64,000 nucleotides of DNA from SLRI01 sp942491185. Its GTDB lineage: Bacteria > Pseudomonadota > Alphaproteobacteria > Geminicoccales > Geminicoccaceae. The notes under the pieces are model-generated. The model saw only the letters and a program-made list of their open reading frames with translations, searched no databases and had not been told where the DNA came from. The stretch lies in the NCBI GenBank assembly GCA_942491185.1, contig CALOAB010000010.1:186001-250000 (forward strand), read 5' to 3'. Positions 26,849-35,615 of this stretch are shown here, piece after piece (position 1 is the first letter of the stretch; each line of letters begins with the position of its first letter). Position numbers and translations under genes: made by a program.

Positions 26849-26963
26849 GCAAGCCTCTCACGATTTCTTGACAAGCCGCGGGCGTTGGCCTTCCTGAGGG
26901 TCGGGGGAAGTGCGTGCGCCAGACACCGCTCCCGCGACAACAACAAGAAAAATGAGAGCGACC

Positions 26964-27923
26964 ATGCCATCAGCTACCGCGCTTGCGCGAAGACCCGACA
27001 CGATCGAGTGGCCGACTGTCGGCCTGGCGATCGTGATCTATGCGAGCTTCCTGGCACTCACCTACTGGCATGCCGTCCTGCCCTGGTACGTGCTGATGCC
27101 ACTCACGGCCTATGTGGTCGCCTGGCACAGCTCGCTGCTGCACGAGCTGGTGCATGGCCACCCGACCCGCAGCCGTCGGGTCAATGCGCTGATCGGCGGC
27201 CTGCCGCTCATGCTCTGGCTGCCCTTCGACATCTATCGCAGCCAGCACCTGAAGCACCACCAGGACGCCAACCTCACCGACCCGCTGGACGACCCGGAGA
27301 GCTATTACGTCACCCCGGCCACCTGGCAGCGACTGCCGGCCTGGCGGCGGCGCCTGCTCACCATGCGCAACACGCTGGTCGGCCGGCTGACCATCGGCAG
27401 CCTCCTGGTGGTCGCAGGCTTTCTCCGCAGCCAGCTCGACGAGCTGCGCCAGGACCGCCCGGGCGTACGCCGGGCCTGGGCCAAGCACTTGGCAGGCTGC
27501 GCCCTGGTGATCCTCTGGCTGGTCCTCGTGGCCCAGATGCCGATGTGGCAGTACCTGCTCCTGGTCGTCTGGCCGGCCACCTCGCTGATGTTGGTCCGCT
27601 CGTTTCTCGAGCACCAGGCTCGGACCGATGTCGAGCATCGAACGGTGATCGTCGAGGCAGGCCCGCTGATGCGGCTCTTGTTCCTCAACAACAACCTGCA
27701 TCTGGTCCACCACGCCAAGCCGGCCTTGCCCTGGTATGCCCTGCCCGCGGCCTACCAGGCTGATCGCCCGGGCTGGCTTGCCAGAAACGGCGGCTATGTC
27801 TTCGCCGGTGGCTATGCCGAGATCCTGCGCCGCTTCGCCTTTCGCGCCAAGGAGCCGCCCGTCCACCCGTTTGCCGGCGAGCCGGCACAGGGCATGGCAG
27901 GCGACCCGGCAACGGCCTCGTGA
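26964..27923 (+). CDS. Membrane fatty acid desaturase family protein
   Basis: A 319-residue di-iron membrane enzyme. The three histidine boxes are present: HELVHGH, HLKHH (YRSQHLKHHQD) and HLVHH near the C-terminus. Four or so hydrophobic helices surround them. The family includes desaturases, hydroxylases and alkane monooxygenases acting on acyl chains at the membrane. It follows the DMT transporter in the same direction after a 115 nt gap. The start could be 26964, 26952 or a GTG at 26910; GAGAG lies 5 nt before the first of these. Confidence 0.85.
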   Translation: MPSATALARRPDTIEWPTVGLAIVIYASFLALTYWHAVLPWYVLMPLTAYVVAWHSSLLHELVHGHPTRSRRVNALIGGLPLMLWLPFDIYRSQHLKHHQDANLTDPLDDPESYYVTPATWQRLPAWRRRLLTMRNTLVGRLTIGSLLVVAGFLRSQLDELRQDRPGVRRAWAKHLAGCALVILWLVLVAQMPMWQYLLLVVWPATSLMLVRSFLEHQARTDVEHRTVIVEAGPLMRLLFLNNNLHLVHHAKPALPWYALPAAYQADRPGWLARNGGYVFAGGYAEILRRFAFRAKEPPVHPFAGEPAQGMAGDPATAS

Positions 27924-28038
27924 TGGCCCGGCCTGCGCGGTCCGAGCGACAGGCGCCCGTCACCGCCAGCGTCCAGCCTATCGCAAGGCACCGCCTCGCC
28001 TGCTAGGACAACCGAGCAGCTCTTGCAGGGAGAAAACG

Positions 28039-28992
28039 ATGTCGGTGCGCGCCAATGAGCGGGTGGCCTGGTTCAACGGTGATTTCGTGCCGGAGAGCGA
28101 GGTCCGCATACCCTTTCGTGATTCGAGCTGGGTCTATGGCGACGGCTGCTTCGACATGACCCGCACGTTCGGCCATCGCTTGTTCAAGGTGACCGAGCAT
28201 GTCGACCGCCTGTATCGCTCCTTGAAGTACTTGCGCATCGATCCGGGCTTCGGGCCTGAGCGCATGTGCCAGCTCACCGAGGAAGTGTTCGAGCGCAACC
28301 GCCATCTGCTCGGGCCCAAGGACGACTACTGGGTCGGCCAGCGGATCAGCCGCGGCGTCAAGGAATCACCCGGCGACAATGTCGGTTACTACGGGCCCAA
28401 TGTGGTCCTCGAATGCAACCCGCTGCCGTTTCAAAAGCGCGCCAAGCTGTTCAAGGAGGGCATGCGGGTCATGGTGCCGTCTGTGCGCCGGACGCCGCCC
28501 GAGTCGCTGACGCCGCGGGCCAAGACGCACAACTACCTCAATCTGATCGTGGCCGACCAGGAGGTGCAGAGCATCGACCCCGAGGCCTGGGCCATCCTCC
28601 TCGACACCAATGGCAATCTCTGCGAGGGGCTGGGCTCCAATATCTTCGTCGTCAAGGACGGTGAGATCCTGACGCCGCGCGAGAAGTTCGTGCTGCCGGG
28701 CGTCAGCCGCCAGACCGCGATCGACCTGGCCGCCGAGGTCGGCATGCCGGTGCGCGAGACCGACATCGACCTCTACGACGCCTACAATGCCGAGGAGGTG
28801 TTCATCACCTCGACGTCGCTCTGCATCTGCCCGGCGGTCAAAGTGAACGGCATGGTGATCGGCGATGCCGGAACGGTCTGGGGCCCGGTGACGAAGAAGC
28901 TGGCCGACGCCTACCAGCGCCTCGTCGACCACGATTTCATCGGCCAGTACCTCGACCACTATGTCGAAGGCATGGAGGCGCGGGCGTTCTGA
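28039..28992 (+). CDS. Class IV (branched-chain-like) aminotransferase
   Basis: A 317-residue PLP enzyme of fold type IV. Lys 162 in RAKTHNYLNL is the Schiff-base lysine; Glu 196 in CEGLGSNIF contacts the PLP pyridine nitrogen. FRDSSWVYGDGCFDMTRTF (27-45) is the N-terminal signature. IlvE, D-amino-acid or (R)-selective omega-transaminase activities all occur in the family, so the substrate is open. The ATG follows GGGAG by 6 nt. Convergent with ribA-like to its right, leaving 82 bp. Confidence 0.86.
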   Translation: MSVRANERVAWFNGDFVPESEVRIPFRDSSWVYGDGCFDMTRTFGHRLFKVTEHVDRLYRSLKYLRIDPGFGPERMCQLTEEVFERNRHLLGPKDDYWVGQRISRGVKESPGDNVGYYGPNVVLECNPLPFQKRAKLFKEGMRVMVPSVRRTPPESLTPRAKTHNYLNLIVADQEVQSIDPEAWAILLDTNGNLCEGLGSNIFVVKDGEILTPREKFVLPGVSRQTAIDLAAEVGMPVRETDIDLYDAYNAEEVFITSTSLCICPAVKVNGMVIGDAGTVWGPVTKKLADAYQRLVDHDFIGQYLDHYVEGMEARAF

Positions 28993-29074
28993 GCGGTCGC
29001 CCCTTTATCCCGGCAATCCACTCCAGCTGAGAGGCGCCCCTCGAGCCGACCGCGAGCGGGTTCTTGGGTGGCGT

Positions 29075-30181
29075 CTAGGCAGCGCCCCGTTGCGACGGTT
29101 CTGCGACGCCCAGCAGGTGACCGCTCCTGCGCACCTTGGTCTCGAGGTAGAAGCGGTTGTGGTTGTTGGCGGCGAAGCTGTGCTCGACCCGCTCCTCGAC
29201 GTCGATGCCATGCCGGGCCAGTTGCTCGACCTTGTCCGGGTTGTTGGTCATCAGCCTGACCGAAGCGATGCCGAGGCGCTGCAACATGGTGGCGGCAGCG
29301 AGGAAGTCCCGCTCGTCGGGCTCGAAACCCAGATGCGTGTTCGCATCGACCGTGTCGATCCCGGTGTCCTGCAGGCTGTAGGCCCGCAGCTTGTTGACCA
29401 ACCCGATGCCGCGCCCCTCCTGCGCCATGTAGAGCAGAACGCCGCCGCCTGCCTCGTCCATGCGCTGGATGGCACCCTTGAGCTGCTCGCCGCAATCGCA
29501 GCGCATCGAGCCGAAGAGGTCGCCGGTGAAGCACTCGGAATGGATGCGGCAGAGCGGCGCTGCGTGGCGCTCCGGCGTTCCCACCAGGATGGCATGATGC
29601 TGCGGTCCGCCGAGCTTCGAGCCAAACGCCACGAAGCGCGTCTGTGCCGCGTCGGAGAGCGGAACCGCAGCTTCGGTGATCCGCTCGAGCGAGCGTGCGA
29701 CCGCTGCCCGAAACGCCATGATGGTCGCCTCGTCGAGCACCACGGCCGGCTCGGCCGACGGCTCGACGACGATGCAGGCCGGCAGCAGGCTGGCGATCTT
29801 GCAAAGCTCGACGGCGGCCACGTCCATGGGCGAGCCGGCCGACGTCGGCTCCACCCCGTCCGCCTCCGGAGACTCGCGGGTCGGGTCGGCCAGGGCCCGC
29901 ACCCGCTCGACGTCGATCGAGCCCGGCAGCGACAGGCGAACGGCCTTGGGACCAGCCGCCCGCACGCCAAGAGCCGCGGCGCGGCGCGCGCTCAAGATCA
30001 AGGTCAACCCTTCGGCCGCCGCGATCCGGGCAGCAAGCGTCGCGTCGTCGACGGCTTCGAGCGCCAGGATGGTCGCAGCGCGGTCACCCGCCTCAATGCG
30101 GCAGGGCAAGCCGCCACGCAGATACCGCTCGGCTGCGGCAACCCCAATGAAATCCCGAAAGCCAGGCTCAAGCGTTTCCAA
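29075..30181 (-). CDS. GTP cyclohydrolase II with divergent N-terminal domain
   Basis: A 368-residue protein. The C-terminal half has all RibA features: RIHSECFTGDLFGSMRCDC with zinc ligands Cys 217, 228 and 230, and QEGRGIGLVNKLRAYSLQD with the GTP-binding Arg. The N-terminal 180 residues resemble a RibB (DHBP synthase) layer but lack its acidic catalytic motif, as in many alphaproteobacterial homologues. The enzyme opens GTP for riboflavin or a related cofactor. TTG at 30181 is chosen because AGAGGA lies 7 nt upstream; an ATG at 30253 is the alternative. Divergent from the MDR dehydrogenase. Confidence 0.87.
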   Translation of the reverse strand: METLEPGFRDFIGVAAAERYLRGGLPCRIEAGDRAATILALEAVDDATLAARIAAAEGLTLILSARRAAALGVRAAGPKAVRLSLPGSIDVERVRALADPTRESPEADGVEPTSAGSPMDVAAVELCKIASLLPACIVVEPSAEPAVVLDEATIMAFRAAVARSLERITEAAVPLSDAAQTRFVAFGSKLGGPQHHAILVGTPERHAAPLCRIHSECFTGDLFGSMRCDCGEQLKGAIQRMDEAGGGVLLYMAQEGRGIGLVNKLRAYSLQDTGIDTVDANTHLGFEPDERDFLAAATMLQRLGIASVRLMTNNPDKVEQLARHGIDVEERVEHSFAANNHNRFYLETKVRRSGHLLGVAEPSQRGAA

Positions 30182-30420
30182 AATCGAATCCTCTTGTGAG
30201 GTTATCTGTCGTAAGTCGCGTCGTCCCCGGCACGCTCTTACCCTTTGCTGCATCGCACGCCGATCGCTGAATCACAGCACACTCAGCGACTTGCAGCAAC
30301 GCACCTTTGCAATAGCTATATCAAGCTTGCCGTTTTGCCAGTCTCGCGCGAGTCTGTCACGCACTCGCCAAATGTAGACGCTCAAGCCGGCGAAAAGTTC
30401 CACGCGGCCAGGACAATACC

Positions 30421-31416
30421 GTGAAAATTGATGCTGAGGCATACTGGGCGACAGCTCCAGGCGAAGGCGCGCTGCGTCGAGCAACGCTGGCACCACCTTC
30501 AGCGACCGCCCAGCCAGCCGAGGTGCTCGTCGAGACGCTCTTCTCGGGTGTCAGTCGCGGCAGCGAGGCCCTCGTCGCTGGCGGCCGGGTGCCACCGAGC
30601 CAGCATGCCGCCATGCGCTGCCCCTTCCAGGAGGGCGCCTTTCCGTTCCCGGTCAAGTACGGCTACAGCAATGTCGGCGCCGTCCTCGCCGGGCCGTCCG
30701 AGCTGGTGGGTCGCACCGTCTTCTGTCTCTACCCGCACCAGACCCGCTACGTCGTCCCGGCGGCCGCGGTGCACGCGCTGCCTGATGGCCTGCCCGCACG
30801 CCGCGCCGTGCTCACCGCCAATCTCGAGACCGCGCTCAACGCTGTCTGGGACGCGGCGCTGCTGCCCGGCGAGCGGATCGTCGTGATCGGTGCTGGCGTC
30901 GTCGGCTGCCTGATCGCCCGGCTCGCCGTGCAGCTGCCGGGCACCGAGGTGACGCTGGTCGACACCGACCCGGCCAAGGCAGCGATTGCCCAAAGGCTCG
31001 GCGTGCCGTTCGAGACCGCGATCGAGCCGGACACGGCTGCCGACTGCCTGATCAATGCGTCGGCGGCGCCGGCGGCGCTGGCGACCGCGCTCGGTGCCGC
31101 CGGGCTCGAGGCGCGGATTGTCGAAGTCAGCTGGTTCGGCGATGCAACGGTGCCGCTGCCCTTGGGCGAGGCATTCCACAGCCGCCGGCTCAGGCTCATC
31201 GCCTCGCAAGTCGGCCACGTGTCGCCCGCCGTCCGGCCACGTTTCGACCACCGCCGACGCCTCGCCAAGGTGATGGACATCCTGGCCAGCGACCATTGCC
31301 TGGATGCGCTGATCGATGGCGAGACGGCGTTCGGCAACCTGCCGCAGGCGATGCCGCAGCTCGTCCGCGGCGCCGGCCTCTGCCATGCGATCCGCTATCC
31401 GAAGACGCCCGCATGA
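30421..31416 (+). CDS. MDR-family (alcohol dehydrogenase-like) oxidoreductase
   Basis: A 331-residue medium-chain dehydrogenase-like protein. GVSRGSEALVAGGRVP and the Rossmann loop VVIGAGVVGCLIARLA are clear. The usual catalytic zinc Cys and the structural four-cysteine lobe are missing, so it may be zinc-free or use other ligands. Start GTG at 30421. It is followed after 79 nt by a PTPS homologue; this dehydrogenase-PTPS pairing suggests one pathway. Substrate unknown. Confidence 0.78.
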   Translation: MKIDAEAYWATAPGEGALRRATLAPPSATAQPAEVLVETLFSGVSRGSEALVAGGRVPPSQHAAMRCPFQEGAFPFPVKYGYSNVGAVLAGPSELVGRTVFCLYPHQTRYVVPAAAVHALPDGLPARRAVLTANLETALNAVWDAALLPGERIVVIGAGVVGCLIARLAVQLPGTEVTLVDTDPAKAAIAQRLGVPFETAIEPDTAADCLINASAAPAALATALGAAGLEARIVEVSWFGDATVPLPLGEAFHSRRLRLIASQVGHVSPAVRPRFDHRRRLAKVMDILASDHCLDALIDGETAFGNLPQAMPQLVRGAGLCHAIRYPKTPA

Positions 31417-31495
31417 CGCCCGATGCTGGACAGCAGGGCGGTCGGCGCCACATGACCGTTGACCTAGAGACCCAAAATCGCTGAGAGGAAACACG

Positions 31496-31894
31496 ATGTA
31501 CAAGGTCCGCGTGCGCGACCGGATGATGATCGCGCACAGCTTCAAGGGCGAGGTGTTCGGCCCGGCGCAGCAGCTGCACGGCGCCACTTTCGTGGTCGAT
31601 GTCGAGTTCAGCCGCAGGGAAGCGAACGAGGACAACATCGTCGTCGATATCGGCCGTGCCATCGACCAGCTCAAGGCGACGCTCGCGCCCCTGAACTACC
31701 ACAATCTCGACGACATCGAGGCGTTCAAGGGCCAGAACACGACCACCGAGTTCCTCGCCCGGCATATCTTCGAGGCGATGAAGACCGCCATCGCCGAGGG
31801 CAAGCTCGGCCCGGGCAGCGAGGCGCTCGCCGGTCTCAAGGTCGAGCTCGCCGAGAGCGATGTCGCCTGGGCCAGCTACGAGGCCGCGCTCTAG
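31496..31894 (+). CDS. 6-pyruvoyl-tetrahydropterin synthase / QueD homologue with altered zinc site
   Basis: A 132-residue member of the PTPS/QueD fold. His 14 (MIAHSF) and His 28 (LHGATF) match two zinc ligands, but the third, the second His of the usual HGH motif, is Ala 30, and the catalytic Cys of QueD just before that motif is absent. The NTTTEFLARHIF and ESDVAWASYE blocks that bind the pterin are kept. The fold is certain; catalysis as a normal PTPS or QueD is doubtful. It lies 79 nt after the dehydrogenase gene with an AGAGGAAA ribosome site. Confidence 0.82.
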   Translation: MYKVRVRDRMMIAHSFKGEVFGPAQQLHGATFVVDVEFSRREANEDNIVVDIGRAIDQLKATLAPLNYHNLDDIEAFKGQNTTTEFLARHIFEAMKTAIAEGKLGPGSEALAGLKVELAESDVAWASYEAAL

Positions 31895-31901
31895 CAGGCT
31901 G

Positions 31902-32627
31902 CTAGCGCAGCTCCTCGAATGCGGGCGGCGAGAGGGACTCCGGGCAGCTCTCGTCCGGATGCAGGGCGATGAATCGCAGAGGCTCGAGCTGCGGCACGAG
32001 GCCCTCGCCTTCCATCGGCGGCAGCAGGGCGATGCGCCCGCGAAGCTCCGCCAGCACCGGCTCGCCGGGCGCCAGCGCGCCGCTTTGCTGGAGCGCCAGG
32101 TAGGCGCGCTCGAGCGCCAGATTGTCGGCGGTGAAGGCGACCGGCAGGCGCCGGCCGGTCCGGCATTCCTCGAACAGTGCCGCGTCCGCCATGTAGCGAT
32201 AGAGCCCGCGCATCTCGAGCTCTGGCTCGAGCAGCGCCACGTCTGCGGCCTCAAGAGCGTGGTCCGGCGCCGGATCGATCGGTCGGGCCGCATGGTCCAG
32301 CAGCTCGAGCCGCTCCGGGCTCGCAATGGCAAAGCCGATCGGCGCGTCGTCACCGGCGAGCAGGATGCTCTGCCCGTCGGAGGCCACGACCCAACGGCCG
32401 ATGGCGTCGCGCGCGTCGGTTGGTGCCCGATCCAAGAGCGTGCGCCGTAGCTGGAAGCTGCCATCGCCCAGAAGATCGAGCTGCCAGTCGGCGCTGCCCC
32501 CCGAGGTCGCCGGCAGCGTGCCGGTGAAGCTCTTCGGCAGCACGCCCAACGGGCCGTCGCTGGCAGCGAGCAGGCTCGGCAGCAAAGCGAGCAGAGCAGC
32601 GACAAGAAATGCACGGCACACGATCAA
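31902..32627 (-). CDS. NlpE-like secreted protein
   Basis: A 241-residue protein with a signal peptide (about 1-22, FLVAALLALLPSLLAASDG). The following region FTGTLPATSGGSADWQLDLL, DGSFQLRRTLL, GRWVVASDGQSILL and PERLELLDHAARPID matches the NlpE-type beta-barrel repeat used in copper/envelope sensing lipoproteins, but no lipobox Cys is evident. The C-terminal part (YRYMADAALFEECRTGRRLP) is shared with envelope lipoproteins carrying META-like domains. TTG at 32627 follows GGAGGGG by about 5 nt. It converges with the PTPS gene, leaving 7 bp. Confidence 0.6.
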   Translation of the reverse strand: MIVCRAFLVAALLALLPSLLAASDGPLGVLPKSFTGTLPATSGGSADWQLDLLGDGSFQLRRTLLDRAPTDARDAIGRWVVASDGQSILLAGDDAPIGFAIASPERLELLDHAARPIDPAPDHALEAADVALLEPELEMRGLYRYMADAALFEECRTGRRLPVAFTADNLALERAYLALQQSGALAPGEPVLAELRGRIALLPPMEGEGLVPQLEPLRFIALHPDESCPESLSPPAFEELR

Positions 32628-32845
32628 GGTGCCCCTCCGGTCAGGCGGTTGATCGATCTGCACTAGCGTGATCCCGGGCGCCGGTCGACTGTCACTACAG
32701 GCTCTTGCGGCCGCCACCACATCGCCTGCCGGCGCAACGGCCACAATCGCGCGATCCCCACCTCGACACTGGCCAATCCCCGGCCATTGCGCTAACCACG
32801 AGCGTTGCTTTCAGGCATCGCCTTTCGTTGGTTCAGGGACAGATC

Positions 32846-34216
32846 ATGCCCGGTTATCTCGATCTCGAACATCTGGCCGAGCGGGTCAGCCTCGGCCTGA
32901 TCGACACCATCATCGTCTGCTTTCCCGACATGCAGGGCCGGCTGATCGGCAAGCGCTTCCATGCCGGCCATTTCGTCGCCACGGGCCATGCCGAGACGCA
33001 TGGCTGCGACTACCTGCTCGCCAACGACATCGAGATGGAGCCGGTGCCGGGCTACCAGGCGGCGAGCTGGCAGCGGGGCTATGGCGACTTCGTCATGGCG
33101 CCCGACATGTCGACGCTGATCGAGGTGCCCTGGCTCGAAGGCACCGCCCTCGTCCTCTGCGACATCCAGGACCACCATCACCACCAGCCTCTGGCGCACA
33201 GCCCACGCGCGATCCTCAAGCGCCAGCTCGACCGGCTGGAGGAGCGCGGCATGCGCGCGCTCGTCGCCTCGGAGCTGGAATTCTACCTCTTCGACGAGAC
33301 CTACATCTCAGCCCGCGAGCAGGGCTGGCAGAACCTGCAGACGGCAAGCGAGTACATCCAGGACTACGTGATCGGCGCCACCTCGAAGGAGGAGCGGCTG
33401 ATGCGGCAGATCAGGAATGGCCTCGCCGGTGCTGGCATCCCGGTCGAGAACAGCAAGGGCGAGTGGGGCCCCGGCCAGGAGGAGATCAACGTCCGCTACG
33501 CCGATGCGCTGGCCATGGCCGATCGCCACGTCGTCTTGAAGAACGGCATCAAGGAGATGGCGCAGGACGCCGGTGCCGCCGTCACCTTCATGGCCAAGTA
33601 CCACAACGACCTCGCCGGCTCGTCGTGCCACATCCACGCCTCGCTCTGGGACAAGGAGGGAGCGACGCCGCTCTTCCTCGACGCCGATGCGCCTTTCGGC
33701 ATGTCCAAGCTGATGCGGCAGTTCGTCGGCGGCCAGCTCAAACATGCGAGCGCGCTTACCTGGTTCCTGGCGCCCTACATCAACTCCTACAAGCGCTTCC
33801 AGGCCGGCACGTTCGCGCCGACGCGGATCGTGCTCTCGGGCGACAACCGCACGGCCGGCTTTCGCATCGTCGGCGAGGGCACCAAGGCGCAGCGGATCGA
33901 GTGCCGGATCGGCGGCGCCGATCTCAACCCCTATCTCGCCTTCGCCGCCCTGATCGCCGCCGGTCTCGACGGCATCGACCAGGACCTGGATTGCGGCGAG
34001 CCCTATCAGGGTGACGCCTATGCCGACGCGGCGCTGCCCGAGGTGCCGAAGACCTTGCGTGACGCGATGCGGACGCTCGACGAGTCGACGATGCTGCGGG
34101 CCGCCTTCGGCGATGCGGTGATCGACCACTATGTCCACACGGCCCGCTGGGAGCAGATGGAGTACGACCGCAGGGTCACCGACTTCGAGCTGAAGCGCGG
34201 CTTCGAGCGGTATTGA
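32846..34216 (+). CDS. Glutamine synthetase-like ligase (gamma-glutamyl-amine ligase type)
   Basis: A 456-residue member of the GS family, class of PuuA/GlnT-like enzymes. Markers are SELEFYLFD (metal Glu), GPGQEEINVRY, GSSCHIHASLWD with the catalytic His, NSYKRFQAGTFAPT and IECRIGGADLNPYLA. The first gene of a three-gene operon with an aldehyde dehydrogenase and an iron alcohol dehydrogenase, an arrangement fitting gamma-glutamylation of an amine (polyamine, ethanolamine or similar) before oxidation. ATG at 32846 follows AGGGA; the ORF extends upstream but without family character. Confidence 0.87.
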   Translation: MPGYLDLEHLAERVSLGLIDTIIVCFPDMQGRLIGKRFHAGHFVATGHAETHGCDYLLANDIEMEPVPGYQAASWQRGYGDFVMAPDMSTLIEVPWLEGTALVLCDIQDHHHHQPLAHSPRAILKRQLDRLEERGMRALVASELEFYLFDETYISAREQGWQNLQTASEYIQDYVIGATSKEERLMRQIRNGLAGAGIPVENSKGEWGPGQEEINVRYADALAMADRHVVLKNGIKEMAQDAGAAVTFMAKYHNDLAGSSCHIHASLWDKEGATPLFLDADAPFGMSKLMRQFVGGQLKHASALTWFLAPYINSYKRFQAGTFAPTRIVLSGDNRTAGFRIVGEGTKAQRIECRIGGADLNPYLAFAALIAAGLDGIDQDLDCGEPYQGDAYADAALPEVPKTLRDAMRTLDESTMLRAAFGDAVIDHYVHTARWEQMEYDRRVTDFELKRGFERY

Positions 34217-34223
34217 GGGCGCC

Positions 34224-35615
34224 ATGAGCGAAGCGGTCCGGATCGTCTCGCCGATCGACGGCAGCATCGTGGCCGAGCGCGTCCGTGCGACGGATGGCGA
34301 GGTCGAGGCGGCGCTCGCCGCAGCCCGGGCGGCACAGGCCGAGTGGGCCATGGTGCCGGTGGCCGAACGCGCCGAGCTCTGCCTCGCCATGCTGGATGCC
34401 ATGCTGGCCGTGCAGGAGGATCTCACCGTCGAGCTGGCGCGGATGATGGGCCGGCCGGTGCGCTATGGCGGCGAGATGGGCGGCTTTGCCGAGCGCATCC
34501 GCTACATGGCGTCGATCGCGCCGACCTCGCTGGCGGCACAGGAGATCGAGTATCACCCGGCCAGCCGCCGGCTCATCGCCCGCGAGCCGCTGGGCCTGGT
34601 GCTGGTGGTGGCGCCCTGGAACTACCCCTACATGACCGCGGTCAACACGGTGGTGCCGGCACTGATCGCCGGCAATGCGGTGCTGCTCAAGGCGGCCTCG
34701 CAGACGCTGCTGGCCGGCGAGCGCTTCGCCCGCGCCTTCGCTGCCGCCGGCCTGCCCGAAGGCCTCTTTCATCATCTCGTGCTGTCGCATGCGCAGACCG
34801 AGCGCCTGCTCGCCGCCCGCGCTGTCGATCACGTCACCTTCACGGGCTCGGTCGCTGGCGGCCGGGCCATAGAGCGGGCGGCGGCCGGCACGTTCATGGG
34901 CGTGGCGCTGGAGCTCGGCGGCAAGGATCCAGCCTATGTCCGCGCCGACGCCGACCTCGACCACGCGGTCGAGAACCTGGTCGACGGCGCCTTCTTCAAT
35001 TCCGGCCAGAGCTGTTGCGGGATCGAGCGGATCTATGTGGCCGACAGCCTGTTCGACCGCTTCGTCGAGGGCTTCGTCGCCACTACGCAGGGCTACGTCC
35101 TCGACGACCCCCTCGACGAAGCGACGACCCTGGGGCCCATGGCGCAGGCCAGGGGCGCCGACCTGGTGCGTGAGCAGACCTCGGCAGCGGTGCGTGCCGG
35201 CGCCAAGGCGCTGATCGATCCCGGGCGGTTCGCACGCAATGGCGGGCCGGGCTCGCCCTGGCTGGCGCCGCAGGTGCTGACCGGTGTCGATCACCAGATG
35301 GCGGTGATGCGCGAGGAGAGCTTCGGGCCGGTGGTCGGCATCATGCCCGTGGCTGACGACGACGCGGCCATCGCACTGATGAACGACAGCGCCTACGGCC
35401 TCACCGCCTCGCTCTGGACCGCCGACCGCGATGCCGCGCGGGCGCTCGGTGCCAGGCTGCAGACCGGCACCGTCTTCATGAATCGCTGCGACTATCTCGA
35501 TCCCGCGCTCACCTGGACCGGGGTCAAGGAGACGGGCCGCGGCCAGGCCCTCTCGATGCTCGGCTATCAGGCATTGACCCGACCGAAGTCCTACAACTTC
35601 AGGAGCGTGCCTTGA
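34224..35615 (+). CDS. Aldehyde dehydrogenase
   Basis: A 463-residue NAD(P)-dependent ALDH. Asn 133 (APWNYP), Lys 156, Glu 230 (LELGGKDP) and Cys 264 (GQSC) form the catalytic set; FTGSVAGGR is the nucleotide loop. It starts 7 nt after the GS-like gene and overlaps the next by 4 nt (TTGA). In this context it probably oxidises the aldehyde formed from a gamma-glutamyl amine or an amino alcohol. Exact substrate unknown. Confidence 0.9.
   Translation: MSEAVRIVSPIDGSIVAERVRATDGEVEAALAAARAAQAEWAMVPVAERAELCLAMLDAMLAVQEDLTVELARMMGRPVRYGGEMGGFAERIRYMASIAPTSLAAQEIEYHPASRRLIAREPLGLVLVVAPWNYPYMTAVNTVVPALIAGNAVLLKAASQTLLAGERFARAFAAAGLPEGLFHHLVLSHAQTERLLAARAVDHVTFTGSVAGGRAIERAAAGTFMGVALELGGKDPAYVRADADLDHAVENLVDGAFFNSGQSCCGIERIYVADSLFDRFVEGFVATTQGYVLDDPLDEATTLGPMAQARGADLVREQTSAAVRAGAKALIDPGRFARNGGPGSPWLAPQVLTGVDHQMAVMREESFGPVVGIMPVADDDAAIALMNDSAYGLTASLWTADRDAARALGARLQTGTVFMNRCDYLDPALTWTGVKETGRGQALSMLGYQALTRPKSYNFRSVP

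Noticed and set aside
30182..30420. FMN riboswitch upstream of the ribA-like gene
   Set aside because: The conserved RFN core sequences were not found.
32695..32706. A third copy of the palindromic element (ACAGGCTCTT match)
   Set aside because: Only about ten bases match the arm end and no second arm or interior is present.
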